64,000 bases of DNA from Posidoniimonas polymericola (GTDB lineage: Bacteria > Planctomycetota > Planctomycetia > Pirellulales > Lacipirellulaceae), in the NCBI RefSeq assembly GCF_007859935.1, contig NZ_SJPO01000012.1:146292-210291 (forward strand), written 5' to 3'. Each line of letters opens with the position of its first letter. Position 1 is the first letter of the stretch. The notes below the pieces were generated by a model, which had not been told where the DNA came from, ran no database searches, and was given only the letters and a program-made list of their open reading frames with translations. Shown piece after piece: positions 37,659 to 46,384 of this stretch. A program made the translations under genes and the position numbers.

Positions 37659-38909
37659 GTGCCGCAGACCTCAGAGAAAATTGCCGTTATCGGGATCGGG
37701 GACGACGGGATCGGCGCCGCCTCGCCCACCGTGCGTCAGCGGATCCTCGACGCGCAGCTCGTGCTCGGCTCCGACCGGGCACTGAAGCTCCTGCCGGAGG
37801 AGTGTCAGGCCGAGCGGCGCGTGCTCTCGGCCGACCTCGAGGACGTCGCGGCGCAGCTCGAGTCGGTCGGCTCCCGCCGGGCGGTGGTGCTGATCTTCGG
37901 CGACCCGATGTTCTACGGCCTGGCGCGGTACGTCACGGAGAAGATCGGCAAGGACCGATTCGACGTCGTGCCGCACGTCAGCAGCATGCAGTTGGCGTTC
38001 GCCCGGGTGATGGAGAGCTGGGACGAGGCCTACCTGACCAACCTGGCTAATCACCCCCTCGAAGCGATCCTCGAGCGGATCCGCACCGCCCAGAAGGTCG
38101 GACTGTTCACCTCGCCCGCCCAACCGCCCAACAGGGTCGCCGAGGCGCTGCTGGCCAAGGGCATCGACTACTTCCACGCCTACGTCTGCGAGAACCTGGG
38201 CGCCCGCGACGAGCGGGTCACACGGGGCACGCTCGACGAGATCGCCGCCCAGACGTTCGCCTCGCTCAACGTGATGATCCTGGTCCGCCAGCCCAACGCG
38301 CCGGACCGCCCCCGCGACGCCATCGGCCGGCGGCTGTTCGGCAACCCCGACGAGGCGTTCCTGCACTCCAAACCGAAGCAAGGCCTGACCACCTCCGCCG
38401 AGGTCCGCGCGTTGGCGCTCGCCCAGATGGACATCGCCGCGGGCAGCATCGTCTGGGACATCGGCGCCGGCAGCGGCTCGGTCAGCATCGAGGCGGCCCA
38501 GATCGCCCGCGACGGCGCCGCCTACGCCGTCGAAATGGACCCGGAGGACCACGGCCTGATCAAGCAGAACGCCGAGCGGTTTGACGTCGGCAACCTGATC
38601 GCTGTGCTCGGCAAGGCGCCCGACGCCTTTAACGACCTCCCCGATCCCGACGCGGTGTTCATCGCCGGCGGCGGACGCGAGGTGGCCCGCATCTGCACGG
38701 CGGCCTTCGAGCGGCTGCGGCCGGGCGGCCGCCTGGTGGTGAACCTGATCGCCATCAACAACCTGGCCGAGCTGTACGAGCAGATGGGCGCGGCCAGCCA
38801 CAACTGCCGCGTGATGATGGTCAATATCTCCGAGGGCGCCGACCAGCTGGGGCGGCTGTCGTTCGAATCGCTGAAACCAAGCTTCCTGCTCAGTGTCGTG
38901 AAGCCGTAG
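37659..38909 (+). CDS. cobL: Precorrin-6Y C5,15-methyltransferase (decarboxylating), CobL/CbiE-CbiT fusion
   Basis: 416 residues. The N-terminal half is a CbiE-type tetrapyrrole methylase (KIAVIGIGDDGIG, then VLIFGDPMFYGLARYV), and the C-terminal half a CbiT-type Rossmann domain (IVWDIGAGSGSVSIEAA, VFIAGGGREV). Together they methylate C5 and C15 and decarboxylate the acetate side chain in cobalamin ring synthesis. The GTG at 37659 with AGGGA just upstream was preferred because family members start at this point; an ATG at 37590 would add 23 unconserved residues. No other cobalamin gene is in the window. Confidence 0.9.
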   Translation: MPQTSEKIAVIGIGDDGIGAASPTVRQRILDAQLVLGSDRALKLLPEECQAERRVLSADLEDVAAQLESVGSRRAVVLIFGDPMFYGLARYVTEKIGKDRFDVVPHVSSMQLAFARVMESWDEAYLTNLANHPLEAILERIRTAQKVGLFTSPAQPPNRVAEALLAKGIDYFHAYVCENLGARDERVTRGTLDEIAAQTFASLNVMILVRQPNAPDRPRDAIGRRLFGNPDEAFLHSKPKQGLTTSAEVRALALAQMDIAAGSIVWDIGAGSGSVSIEAAQIARDGAAYAVEMDPEDHGLIKQNAERFDVGNLIAVLGKAPDAFNDLPDPDAVFIAGGGREVARICTAAFERLRPGGRLVVNLIAINNLAELYEQMGAASHNCRVMMVNISEGADQLGRLSFESLKPSFLLSVVKP

Positions 38910-38985
38910 GGGCGCCCTGCGGACGGCCTGATCCGAACCATCAGGACCCGCCAGGGGTCCCCTCTTGAGGGGCGGTCAGCAGGAC

Positions 38986-39014
38986 TTTCCAAGGTTGTGA
39001 GGATTCCCTACAAT
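38986..39014 (+). promoter_or_regulatory. Candidate promoter of tRNA-Ser
   Basis: TTTCCA at 38986-38991 and TACAAT at 39009-39014, 17 bases apart, with the mature tRNA 5' end at 39027. The same TACAAT box precedes the tRNA-Val gene (49015-49020). Confidence 0.55.
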
Positions 39015-39026
39015 CAGTGTTCCTCA

Positions 39027-39115
39027 GGAGAGGTGGCTGAGTGGTCGAAAGCACCGGTTTGCTAAATCGGCGTACGGGTCAAACTGTACCGCAGGTTCGA
39101 ATCCTGTCCTCTCCG
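39027..39115 (+). tRNA. tRNA-Ser (anticodon GCU)
   Basis: The acceptor arm GGAGAGG at 39027-39033 pairs with CCTCTCC at 39108-39114, discriminator G39115. GGTTCGAATCC forms the T arm, a long variable arm (CGTACGGGTCAAACTGTACCG) is present as expected for a class II tRNA, and the anticodon GCT is at 39061-39063. CCA is not encoded. Reads AGC/AGU codons. Confidence 0.95.
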
Positions 39116-39142
39116 CTCTGGAGTGATCCAGCAGAATCGATC

Positions 39143-39175
39143 AAGGCGTGCGGCCAACGGCCGCACGCCTTTTTT
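39143..39175 (+). terminator. Rho-independent terminator after tRNA-Ser
   Basis: A 13-bp perfect stem (39143-39155 with 39159-39171, loop AAC) is followed by an uninterrupted T-run at 39170-39175. Confidence 0.93.
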
Positions 39176-39298
39176 GTGCACTGAGTTCCTCCCGCAGTGC
39201 GTCGCCGTCGGTTGCGGCGTTCCCAAAGGCGCCGCGTCGAGACCCCAAAAGCGCCGCGCCAAGCCGAAAGCGTCGCGGGTCGAATGGGTCGATTCCAC

Positions 39299-39334
39299 AA
39301 AAAAAGCCGCGACCAAACTAGTGGTCGCGGCTTT
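39299..39334 (-). terminator. Rho-independent terminator after tRNA-Ile
   Basis: On the minus strand, a 12-bp stem (39334-39323 with 39314-39303, loop of 8) is followed by seven T residues. It lies nine bases beyond the 3' end of the tRNA-Ile gene. Confidence 0.92.
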
Positions 39335-39342
39335 CTGCGTAG

Positions 39343-39416
39343 TGGGCGTGCCAAGACTCGAACTTGGGACCTCAGCCTTATCAGGGCTGCGCTCTAACCA
39401 ACTGAGCTACACGCCC
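39343..39416 (-). tRNA. tRNA-Ile (anticodon GAU)
   Basis: A 74-nt cloverleaf on the minus strand: acceptor GGGCGTG (39416-39410) pairs with CACGCCC (39350-39344), discriminator A at 39343. The D arm is TAGCTCAGTTGGTTAGAGC, the anticodon GAT at 39382-39380, and the T arm AAGTTCGAGTCTT. CCA is not encoded. It lies outside a ribosomal RNA operon, convergent with tRNA-Ser. Confidence 0.95.
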
Positions 39417-39624
39417 CCGGTCGGGGCGTCGCCCGAACGAGACTCGCTATTTTAGGGCCTGCTGGCAGGCTGTCAAACGCAAATGTGGCGTGCGGGCTAG
39501 CATTTTTCTAGCCGGAATCGGCCTGTACGCGGTCGGGCAATGTCGGAATAATCCGCCCCCGCTGACTCCCGCTCCGGCCCCCGGCCGGCGCGTCTCCCTA
39601 CACCGAAAGACCAGGGACGCACGG

Positions 39625-41508
39625 ATGCCCCACGCCCCCCTCCGTATCGGCGCCACCGCCGCCTTGCTGCTTGCCGCCTCGTCGCCGCTGACTGCTGCGC
39701 CGCCCACGCCCGAGCTGGCGCTGTCGATCAGCCCGCTGCACACCGTGGACTACGATCAGCCGACCAAGGACGAGATCAAGGCCTGCAAGGTCGAGCCGGA
39801 AAAGGTTGGTTCCGCCAGCTCGTGGGTGGTCCGCACGGCAGACGGCAAGCTGCTCCGCAGGTTCTCCGACACCAACGGTGACAACCAGCCCGACGCCTGG
39901 TGCTACTTCAAGGACGGCCTGGAGGTCTACCGCGACGTCGACACCAACTTCGACCGCAAGGCGGACCAGCACCGCTGGTTCAACACCGGCGGCATGAAGT
40001 GGGGCGTCGACAAGAACCAGGACCAGGCCATCGACTACTGGAAGCGGATCTCGCCCCAAGAGATTGGCGAGGAGCTGGTCGAGGCGATCAAGACCAAGGA
40101 CCAGGCCGCGTTCGAGCGGCTGCTGCTCAGCGAAGCGGAACTGCGTTCGCTCGAGGTCTCGCCGACGCTCCGGGCGCAGTTTGCGCGCCGCGTGCAAGAG
40201 GCCGCCAAGTCGTTTGGCGAGCTGGCAACGCGTCAGCAGACGCTCTCGGCGAGCAGCCGCTATATCGATTTCGGAGCGGCCCGGCCCGGCGCCATCCCCG
40301 TGCCCCCCGGCGAGGACGGCCCCGAGGCGATTGTCTACGAGGGGGCCTCGGCGCTGGTCGAAACCAACGGCAAGAGCGAGCAGCTGCAGCTCGGCGTGCT
40401 GATCCAGGCCGGCGAAGCCTGGCGGCTGGTCGACGCCCCGCAGATCGGCGGCGAAAACGTCGAGCTGTCGGGCGTGTTCGCCCTCAGCCGCTACTCCTCG
40501 ACCAACCCGTCTGCCGCGGCGCCGCCGTCGGACAAGGTACAGGAGCTGATGGAAGGACTCGAGAAGCTCGACGCCCGCCGCGCGGGCCTGCCGCCACAGG
40601 AAGCGGCCAAGCTGATCGATCAGCGTGAAGAGCTGCTGCTGCAGCTTGTCCAGGCGACCGACGACCCGCAGCTCCGCGAGCAGTGGTTCACCCAGCTGGC
40701 CGACATGTACAGCTCGGCCGCAATGGAGGGAGCCTACCCCAAGGGCGTGGAACGCCTGGATCAGCTCGGGAAGCTGCTAGTCAAAGAGAAGGCCAGCAGC
40801 GAGGTCACGGCGCACATCGCGTACCTGCGGATCTGGACGGACTGGATCCTGCAGAGCCAGAACCCGAAGCTCGACTTCGCAAGAGTTCAGGACAACTGGG
40901 TCAAGCAGCTGCAGTCGTTTGCTAAGCAGAACCGCGGGACCGCCGACGCCGCCGAGGCGTGCCTGCAGCTCGGCATGACGCTTGAGTTCGCCGGCGAGAC
41001 CGACGAGTCGCTCGAATGGTACGAGACCCTTGCCAAAGAATACGCCGGCACGCCGCGTGGCGAAAAGGGCCGCGGCGCGGTGCGTCGCCTCAACTCGGTT
41101 GGCAAGCAGATCTCGCTCAGCGGGCCGACGCTCGACGGCCGCTCAATCGACCTCAAGCAGCTCCGCGGCAAGCACGTGCTGATCCAGTACTGGGCCACCT
41201 GGTACCCGTCCAACAAGACCGAGATGGCCGTGATCAACCAGGCCCTTTCGAAGTACGCCAAGTCCGGCTTCACGGTGCTCGGCGTCAACCTCGACAGCTC
41301 GCCCGCCGACGCCAAGGCCTACCTGGCAGAGAACCGTTACCCCTGGCCCAATATCTACGACCAGGACGGGCTCGAGGGGCGGCTCGCTACCGAGATGGGC
41401 GTGATGACGCCCCCGCTGATGATCCTTGTCAATGACAAGGGCGAGGTGGTTAACCGGAACGTCCACGTGTCGGAGCTCGACGCCGAGCTCAAACGCGTGC
41501 TCCGGTAG
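39625..41508 (+). CDS. Exported thioredoxin-fold protein lacking the CXXC motif
   Basis: 627 residues from ATG 39625, where a signal peptide begins (LRIGATAALLLAASSPLTAA). A region with EF-hand-like FSDTNGDNQPDAW and DVDTNFDRKADQH repeats (about 80-125) comes first, then a long helical TPR-like middle, and a C-terminal TlpA/ResA-type domain (about 490-627). The active-site position reads ATWYPSNKTEM: both Cys of the usual WCxxC are replaced (Tyr527, Asn530), although the cis-Pro region MTPPLMILVN is kept. The fold is therefore probably structural or a binding module, not redox-active. Solitary gene. Confidence 0.82.
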   Translation: MPHAPLRIGATAALLLAASSPLTAAPPTPELALSISPLHTVDYDQPTKDEIKACKVEPEKVGSASSWVVRTADGKLLRRFSDTNGDNQPDAWCYFKDGLEVYRDVDTNFDRKADQHRWFNTGGMKWGVDKNQDQAIDYWKRISPQEIGEELVEAIKTKDQAAFERLLLSEAELRSLEVSPTLRAQFARRVQEAAKSFGELATRQQTLSASSRYIDFGAARPGAIPVPPGEDGPEAIVYEGASALVETNGKSEQLQLGVLIQAGEAWRLVDAPQIGGENVELSGVFALSRYSSTNPSAAAPPSDKVQELMEGLEKLDARRAGLPPQEAAKLIDQREELLLQLVQATDDPQLREQWFTQLADMYSSAAMEGAYPKGVERLDQLGKLLVKEKASSEVTAHIAYLRIWTDWILQSQNPKLDFARVQDNWVKQLQSFAKQNRGTADAAEACLQLGMTLEFAGETDESLEWYETLAKEYAGTPRGEKGRGAVRRLNSVGKQISLSGPTLDGRSIDLKQLRGKHVLIQYWATWYPSNKTEMAVINQALSKYAKSGFTVLGVNLDSSPADAKAYLAENRYPWPNIYDQDGLEGRLATEMGVMTPPLMILVNDKGEVVNRNVHVSELDAELKRVLR

Positions 41509-41523
41509 CAGGTCGGGCGGCGG

Positions 41524-41703
41524 TTAGAACGAACCCCGGCGGAGCTTGCGGCCGGCAAACCCAAGCGTTACGCGACGCTGGTTGCGGCGGCGGGGACGGT
41601 TGGCCCGATTGCGAGAATAGTCTTTCCGGCGGGGCTGGTCTTCGTAGCCGAGTCCCTCGCGGCTCTGTTCGTAAGCGAATTCAATATTTGCGTAGGTCAA
41701 CAT
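41524..41703 (-). CDS. Small basic protein, unknown function
   Basis: 59 residues from the ATG at 41703. A short acidic/aromatic N-terminus (MLTYANIEFAYEQSREGLGY) is followed by a very Arg-rich tail (RRKDYSRNRANRPRRRNQRR). The composition suggests nucleic-acid or ribosome binding. The coding pattern is coherent and the shorter start is preferred because upstream sequence is not protein-like. Compact basic proteins of this style occur across Planctomycetes, but I cannot name a family. Confidence 0.55.
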   Translation of the reverse strand: MLTYANIEFAYEQSREGLGYEDQPRRKDYSRNRANRPRRRNQRRVTLGFAGRKLRRGSF

Positions 41704-42585
41704 CGCGGTAGTCCTTGCGAAAGCTGCTGTCAGTAGCGGGCTCGTGAGTGTGGTTTCCGCAGAGGTTCTGCTCTGCTTCGGGAACCGCTTAATGCACCTC
41801 GCGTGCCAATTCCGCAAGCAATGCCGGACGCCAGGCCCGGCAGCGGCGAAAGCAGCGGAACCAGGAGCTTATTTCTCGAAATTCCTGCTCGCGTGCTCGG
41901 GCAACTGCCTGTGAGGGCGCCCGAGCGAGCCGACGTTGTCCCTCGGTTAGTGAACCTGAGCGGCGCCGCGAGAAAAGCCCGCGAGAAATGGCCGCTAGAA
42001 ATGGCCGCTGCGCGATCTCCTACGCCCTTCGAGCGGCCGCTCCGGCCGGGGGCGGACGGTGTAAGTGGCGTCATTCGCCGCTGTAAACGCTTGCTGCCAA
42101 TCGACTTCCGCGGCTCCACCAGAGTAGTGAGGCCGTTTCACCATTTTGGTGAAACGCGCCGCGGCCCCGGCGGCCGCAACTCGGGCGGCGCGGGCCTAGA
42201 CCGCCGGCCAGTGCGTCGAGCCCCAAAGGGGTCGGACGCGTGGTGGTAGCGGGAAATTGCGGCCGCACCCGCCCGCAGCGGATCTTGGCAACGCACCGCA
42301 TAGACTGCGGCGCAGGGTTTCAATCTCTGCACTCAGGGCGAATAAGGCAAAGGACGTGCCATGGTCCGCCGACCGGCACGCGAGGGTGGGGAGAACGGCC
42401 GTCAGAATCCGCACAAAGCTCGCATAGCGTCGTTGGCCGCGGCCCGCTACACTCCGCCTCGTCTGACGCAACCTAGCTCCCCCGCACTCTGCGTCGACCG
42501 ACCCGCCTGTCCGAAGAGCGTTCGTCCCGCAAGATGCAGGGCGTTCGGCAGGCCGAAGGGGAATGGATTCCTCCGGAGATCTAGC
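41704..42585. other. Long intergenic region, no gene supported
   Basis: About 880 bases. Several overlapping frames exist but none shows domain features, and they contradict each other in strand. A short perfect palindrome lies within it at 42135-42155. GGAGA at 42575 is the Shine-Dalgarno of the small membrane protein. An untranslated RNA or decayed gene cannot be excluded. Confidence 0.45.
42135..42155. promoter_or_regulatory. Perfect hairpin / operator-like palindrome
   Basis: GTTTCACCA and its complement TGGTGAAAC are separated by TTT. It is less GC-rich than its surroundings and has the size of a dimeric repressor site. No T-run follows, so it is unlikely to be a terminator. Confidence 0.45.
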
Positions 42586-42885
42586 ATGGATTCGTTCGAC
42601 ACGCTGCCTTTGGCGGCGGGAGTCTCGTTGCACGCCGCCGGCGTGCTGGTTGCCTGCCTGAGCCGCCTCTCGTTCGGCTCGACGGTCAACCTTTTCCTCC
42701 GCGTTGCGTTGCTGGCGATGGCCGTGCTGATCAGCGGCCTGGCGATGCAGAGCGCCCACTACGGCTTCTCGAGCTGGGCATTCTCGGCCCTGACACTCGG
42801 GGCGATGGTCATCGTGGCGGTGCTCCACAGCCACCACGTCGAGCAGGACCCGGTGCTGTACCGCGTGGTTTCGGCCCGCCGGTAG
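42586..42885 (+). CDS. Small membrane protein, unknown function
   Basis: 99 residues from ATG 42586, preceded by GGAGA nine bases upstream. Three hydrophobic helices (about residues 8-24, 34-55 and 62-82) and a short cytosolic-type C-terminus with His residues (LHSHHVEQDP). No recognised family. Solitary; the longer frame to 42361 lacks start context. Confidence 0.68.
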   Translation: MDSFDTLPLAAGVSLHAAGVLVACLSRLSFGSTVNLFLRVALLAMAVLISGLAMQSAHYGFSSWAFSALTLGAMVIVAVLHSHHVEQDPVLYRVVSARR

Positions 42886-43176
42886 CGGCCCGCTAGCACC
42901 CCGACGACGGCGCGGAAGCGCGGGTTGGGCAAGGTGCGCGCGTGGCGTCACCGACAAAACCGGAAAAAAGCTCCCCTTCGGCGCCATCGATAGCCGAAAC
43001 ACTTTCCCTAGCGGGAGTTGCCTTGGGGGGGCATCCAGGCCGTAGGGCCGTTTTCTCTCTCAGTGCATGCAAGCCGCTGGGTCTGACGCTCGCCAACTGG
43101 CGGCGCCAGCAGCCCAATCATCTGCAGCTTCACTACTGCGATGTCCGCAGTGAACGCATTGGTAAGGGGGAAGACA

Positions 43177-43947
43177 ATGACCAGTCGTAACTGGGTAGCA
43201 ATGGCGGCCGTGGCCGCGTTGTTGTGGCCGTCGCTTGCTGCGGCTGGCCCGCAAGAGAAGGCGATGGCCCAAAACATCGCCCAGTCTGTCAAGGACAGCG
43301 GCAAGCTCTCGAATTATCGCCTTGGGGTCTCGTTCAACGAGGGCGTCGCGACGCTGTCGGGGTCGGTCACCGATGCGGCTCAGGCCCGTCAGGCGGTGCG
43401 GATCGCCAAGAGCGTGCCGGGCGTCGAGAAGGTCGTGAACCAGCTGCAGCTTCCGCAGCAGGCGCAACCGGCCGGCTTCGAGTCGCCCAAAGAAGAAAAG
43501 TCGGGCGGGCTGCTGATGTCGCTCCGCGAGGTCAGCCAGCCGTCGGCGTCGCTCCCGATGCCGGCCCCGCAGCAGCCGCAGCTGCGTCCGACCAACAACT
43601 CCCCGATGCCGATGGGCCGCGGCCAGCTTCAGCCCGCCGCCTACCAGCAGGGTGTTCAGCAGGCCCAGTGCGCGGGTTGCCAGAACGGCGGCGGCTACGC
43701 TGCTGGCGGTGGCAGCGGCGCCGGCGGCTACGACAACCCAAACATGCCCGGCTACGCCTGGCCGAGCTACGCGGCGAGCCCGAACTACGCGGCCCTGACG
43801 TACCCCAAGCAGTACTCGCCCACCGCTTGGCCGTACATCGGCCCGTTCTATCCGTACCCGCAGGTCCCGCTGGGATGGCGTAAGGTCTGCCTGGAATGGG
43901 ACGACGGCTGGTGGTTCCTGGACTTCAGCCACCACCAGTGCCAGTAA
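43177..43947 (+). CDS. Periplasmic BON-domain protein
   Basis: 256 residues from ATG 43177 (AAGGGGGAAG just upstream). Signal peptide (NWVAMAAVAALLWPSLAAAG), then one BON domain (about 22-90: YRLGVSFNEGVATLSGSVTD, KSVPGVEKVVNQL), which usually binds phospholipid or peptidoglycan-side surfaces. A Pro/Gln-rich linker, a Gly-rich stretch and a Tyr/Pro-rich C-terminus ending WKV-like (LGWRKVCLEWDDGWW) follow; the last part is typical of planctomycete secreted proteins. A strong terminator follows the gene. Confidence 0.85.
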   Translation: MTSRNWVAMAAVAALLWPSLAAAGPQEKAMAQNIAQSVKDSGKLSNYRLGVSFNEGVATLSGSVTDAAQARQAVRIAKSVPGVEKVVNQLQLPQQAQPAGFESPKEEKSGGLLMSLREVSQPSASLPMPAPQQPQLRPTNNSPMPMGRGQLQPAAYQQGVQQAQCAGCQNGGGYAAGGGSGAGGYDNPNMPGYAWPSYAASPNYAALTYPKQYSPTAWPYIGPFYPYPQVPLGWRKVCLEWDDGWWFLDFSHHQCQ

Positions 43948-43980
43948 CACCCCGGCGTTGCTAGCAACGAGAAACAACAA

Positions 43981-44014
43981 GCCGCCGGCGCCCTCGAGCG
44001 CCGGCGGCTTTTTT
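43981..44014 (+). terminator. Rho-independent terminator after the BON gene
   Basis: An 11-bp G/C stem (43981-43991 with 43998-44008, loop CCTCGA) is followed by TTTTTT at 44009-44014. Confidence 0.92.
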
Positions 44015-44018
44015 CGTA

Positions 44019-44167
44019 GGCGCTGGTTGGAGGGCGCCGGGCGCTGGTTCTTGGGTGGCCAGCACTGCCAACAATGCGAATTTGCCGGCATTCAAGGGAC
44101 CCACAACGGCGCGGTACGCCCCTCGGTGAGGGCGTTCACTTGCGCCCAGCGCCCTCCAACCAGCGCC
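44019..44167. repeat. 149-bp element with 19-bp terminal inverted repeats (MITE-like)
   Basis: GGCGCTGGTTGGAGGGCGC at 44019-44037 is exactly complementary to 44149-44167. The interior (about 110 bases) is non-coding and contains a second GCGCTGGTT direct copy. It sits between a terminator and the lipoprotein gene. Size and perfect termini suggest a non-autonomous mobile element or a large dispersed repeat; a target-site duplication was not evident. Confidence 0.65.
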
Positions 44168-44324
44168 ACACAATGTTTTTTCGGCACAATCCTATTTACC
44201 CGCAAGTTTTGCCCAGCCTGACTCGATACTTAAAACCAGCGATGGAAACAGCGGCGCAGGGAGCGTTGCTGAGCACGCCGCCTCAAGGCGGTTGGGCGTG
44301 GATTGAAGGAACGAGGTTTTTCCG

Positions 44325-44918
44325 ATGACCAGCACCTTTACACTTTCGGGACCGCAGCGACTGGCCGTGGGGCTCTTGCTCGCCACGCTGTCGATGGGCT
44401 CGACCGGCTGCTTCTGGGGACTCACCACCATGGGCCCGAGCCTCGGCGTGCTCGCCGTGCCGACCCCTGTGAGCCCGTTCTATCAGAAGACCGCCGAAGA
44501 CGACTTCTGGAACAAAGAGCGGTACGAGCGGGTGCCCATCCTGGGCCCGATCACCTCCGGCGGACCGCCGGTGGCGCTCGACCCGCCGAGCGACGACGAG
44601 ATCATCCGCGCCCTCGAGAAGGCGCAGCCGGTTCAAGGCGGCATCCCGATGCTGTACGAGCGCAACCGCAACAACGTGCACATCGTGGTCTGCAAGATCT
44701 CCGACTACGTGGACCCGGTCCGGGTGTACCCGATGATCGGCCCCGCGCAGCAGCACCACGCCCACTACAAGTGCACCGTGTACTACGAGGACGTCCGCCG
44801 CGTTGGCTGGCCGGTGCCCCACACCCTGCGGGACGAAGACGCCCAAGAGGTGCTGTACATCGACCACAACCACCTGCACATGGTGGCCGGCGACACGGGC
44901 GAGTGCTCGAATTACTGA
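44325..44918 (+). CDS. Lipoprotein, unknown function
   Basis: 197 residues. Signal peptide with lipobox SMGSTGC (Cys29). The mature part is hydrophilic with conserved-looking patches such as DEIIRALEKAQPVQGGIP, KISDYVDPVRVYPMIGPAQ and YIDHNHLHMVAGDTGECSNY, including several His. Proteins of this size and pattern are widespread hypothetical lipoproteins in Pirellulales. No catalytic motif recognised. It precedes the ExbB gene by 112 bases and may share a transcript. Confidence 0.75.
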   Translation: MTSTFTLSGPQRLAVGLLLATLSMGSTGCFWGLTTMGPSLGVLAVPTPVSPFYQKTAEDDFWNKERYERVPILGPITSGGPPVALDPPSDDEIIRALEKAQPVQGGIPMLYERNRNNVHIVVCKISDYVDPVRVYPMIGPAQQHHAHYKCTVYYEDVRRVGWPVPHTLRDEDAQEVLYIDHNHLHMVAGDTGECSNY

Positions 44919-45029
44919 TGCGGCCCCCGGCCTAACCACCGGGGACCAAAACCTTCCACGCCCGACGGGCCGGACGCATCCGCTGCTGGGCGTTGCGTCT
45001 GGTCCGTTTGCTTTGTTTCGAGGTCTGCT

Positions 45030-45803
45030 ATGCCGCGCCTGACGCCTTGCCTGGGATGGATCGCCGCGTCGGCGTTGCTGGCGGCGGCGCGGGTCGCGGC
45101 CGCCCAAGAACCAGCCGCCGCCCAAGAGCCGGCCGCCGCCGAGGCCACGCAGAGCCTGTTCGACTTGTTTGTCGCCGGCGGCCTCCTGCTGTGGCCGATC
45201 GTCATCGCGTCGATCGTGATGCTGGTGGTCACGATCGAGCGGCTGGTTTCACTGCGGCGCAGCATCGTCGTGCCGGGGCCGTTCATCAAGTGCTTCCTGA
45301 CGCAGATCCGCGAGGGCGAGTCGCAGGACGGGGCGCTCGTGATGTGCGAATCCGAAACGAGCCACATCGCCGAGGTCTTCGAGGCCGGCGTCCGCCGCTG
45401 GGGCAAGCCCGCGGTAGAGGTTGAGCAGGCGATCCTCGACGAGGGCGAACGCTCGGCCAACCGGCTCCGCCGCAACCTCCGCGTCATCAACGGCGTCGCG
45501 CAGGTCTGCCCGCTGCTCGGGCTCCTAGGCACGGTCGTCGGCATGATGAAGGCCTTCCAGCAGATCGCCGGCGCCGACGCCATGGGCCGGCCCGAGTCGC
45601 TTGCCGGCGGCATCAGCGAGGCCCTGCTCTCTACCGCCGCCGGGCTGAGCGTCGCGATCCCGGCGCTGATCCTCTACCTGCACTTTGTGGGGCGCGTCGA
45701 CTCGCTCGTGATGGAGATCGACCGCCGCGGGCAGGAGCTTGTGCACCTGATCTCCGCCGAGGCGCTCAGCGACCGCCGCGGCAAACGCAAGAACGCCGCC
45801 TAG
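45030..45803 (+). CDS. MotA/TolQ/ExbB family proton channel protein
   Basis: 257 residues. Signal or first helix at the N-terminus, then a short Ala/Gln/Glu repeat (QEPAAAQEPAAA). A transmembrane helix (about 46-68) follows, then a large cytoplasmic region and two helices: PLLGLLGTVVGMMKAFQQI (about 155-175) and LLSTAAGLSVAIPALILYLHF (about 195-217). The Thr/Gly pattern in these helices is the ExbB/TolQ channel signature. Forms a proton-driven complex with the ExbD protein encoded 30 bases downstream. Confidence 0.92.
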   Translation: MPRLTPCLGWIAASALLAAARVAAAQEPAAAQEPAAAEATQSLFDLFVAGGLLLWPIVIASIVMLVVTIERLVSLRRSIVVPGPFIKCFLTQIREGESQDGALVMCESETSHIAEVFEAGVRRWGKPAVEVEQAILDEGERSANRLRRNLRVINGVAQVCPLLGLLGTVVGMMKAFQQIAGADAMGRPESLAGGISEALLSTAAGLSVAIPALILYLHFVGRVDSLVMEIDRRGQELVHLISAEALSDRRGKRKNAA

Positions 45804-45833
45804 CAACGCAGCCGCCAGAACCGGTAGCCAACG

Positions 45834-46265
45834 ATGCCGCTGAAAGTCACCCAAGACGAAAACCTCAACCTGAACCTCACGCCGATGATCGACGTGGTGT
45901 TCCTGCTGGTGATCTTCTTCATGGTGGCCACCAAGTTCTCCGAGTCCGAGCGGAACATCGAACTCGAGCTGCCGCAGGTCGCCGCCGCCGGCGACGCCGC
46001 CGCGCCCGCCAAGCCAAGGAACATCACAGTCACCGCCGATGGCGCGACGCTGCTCGACGGAGTCGAGGTCACGCTCGGGAAGCTCACGTCCACCCTCGCC
46101 GAGGCGGTCCGCACGACCTCGGATGTGCAGGTCGTCATCAACGGCGACGCCCGCACGCCGTTCCAAGCCGTGGCCGCCGCGCTGGCCGCCTGCCGCGAGG
46201 CGCGGGTCGAGGACCTCGGGATCACTGTGGAGCTGGCCGCCAAGGCGGGCGGGCGGCTCCGCTAA
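45834..46265 (+). CDS. ExbD/TolR family protein
   Basis: 143 residues. A single N-terminal helix in LNLTPMIDVVFLLVIFFMVA contains the essential Asp of the family, followed by a periplasmic domain with NITVTADGATLLDG and VQVVINGDARTPFQAV. It is the partner subunit of the ExbB-like gene immediately upstream and supplies the proton path and peptidoglycan/partner contact. Confidence 0.93.
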   Translation: MPLKVTQDENLNLNLTPMIDVVFLLVIFFMVATKFSESERNIELELPQVAAAGDAAAPAKPRNITVTADGATLLDGVEVTLGKLTSTLAEAVRTTSDVQVVINGDARTPFQAVAAALAACREARVEDLGITVELAAKAGGRLR

Positions 46266-46384
46266 CCACCGAAGCGCCTTCCGCCGCCCAGAAACTGAGG
46301 CCGACCAGCGGGAGGCCGGCCTCCCTGGCTGAGAGCCGTTAGTCCGCAACCCACTCACCAATCAGCCATCTAAGGGAGGACGTC

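Noticed and set aside
42196..43002. 268-residue minus-strand ORF over the small membrane protein
   Set aside because: The 3-helix membrane protein on the plus strand has a good Shine-Dalgarno and hydrophobic pattern; the ORF opposite it is Arg/His-rich noise.
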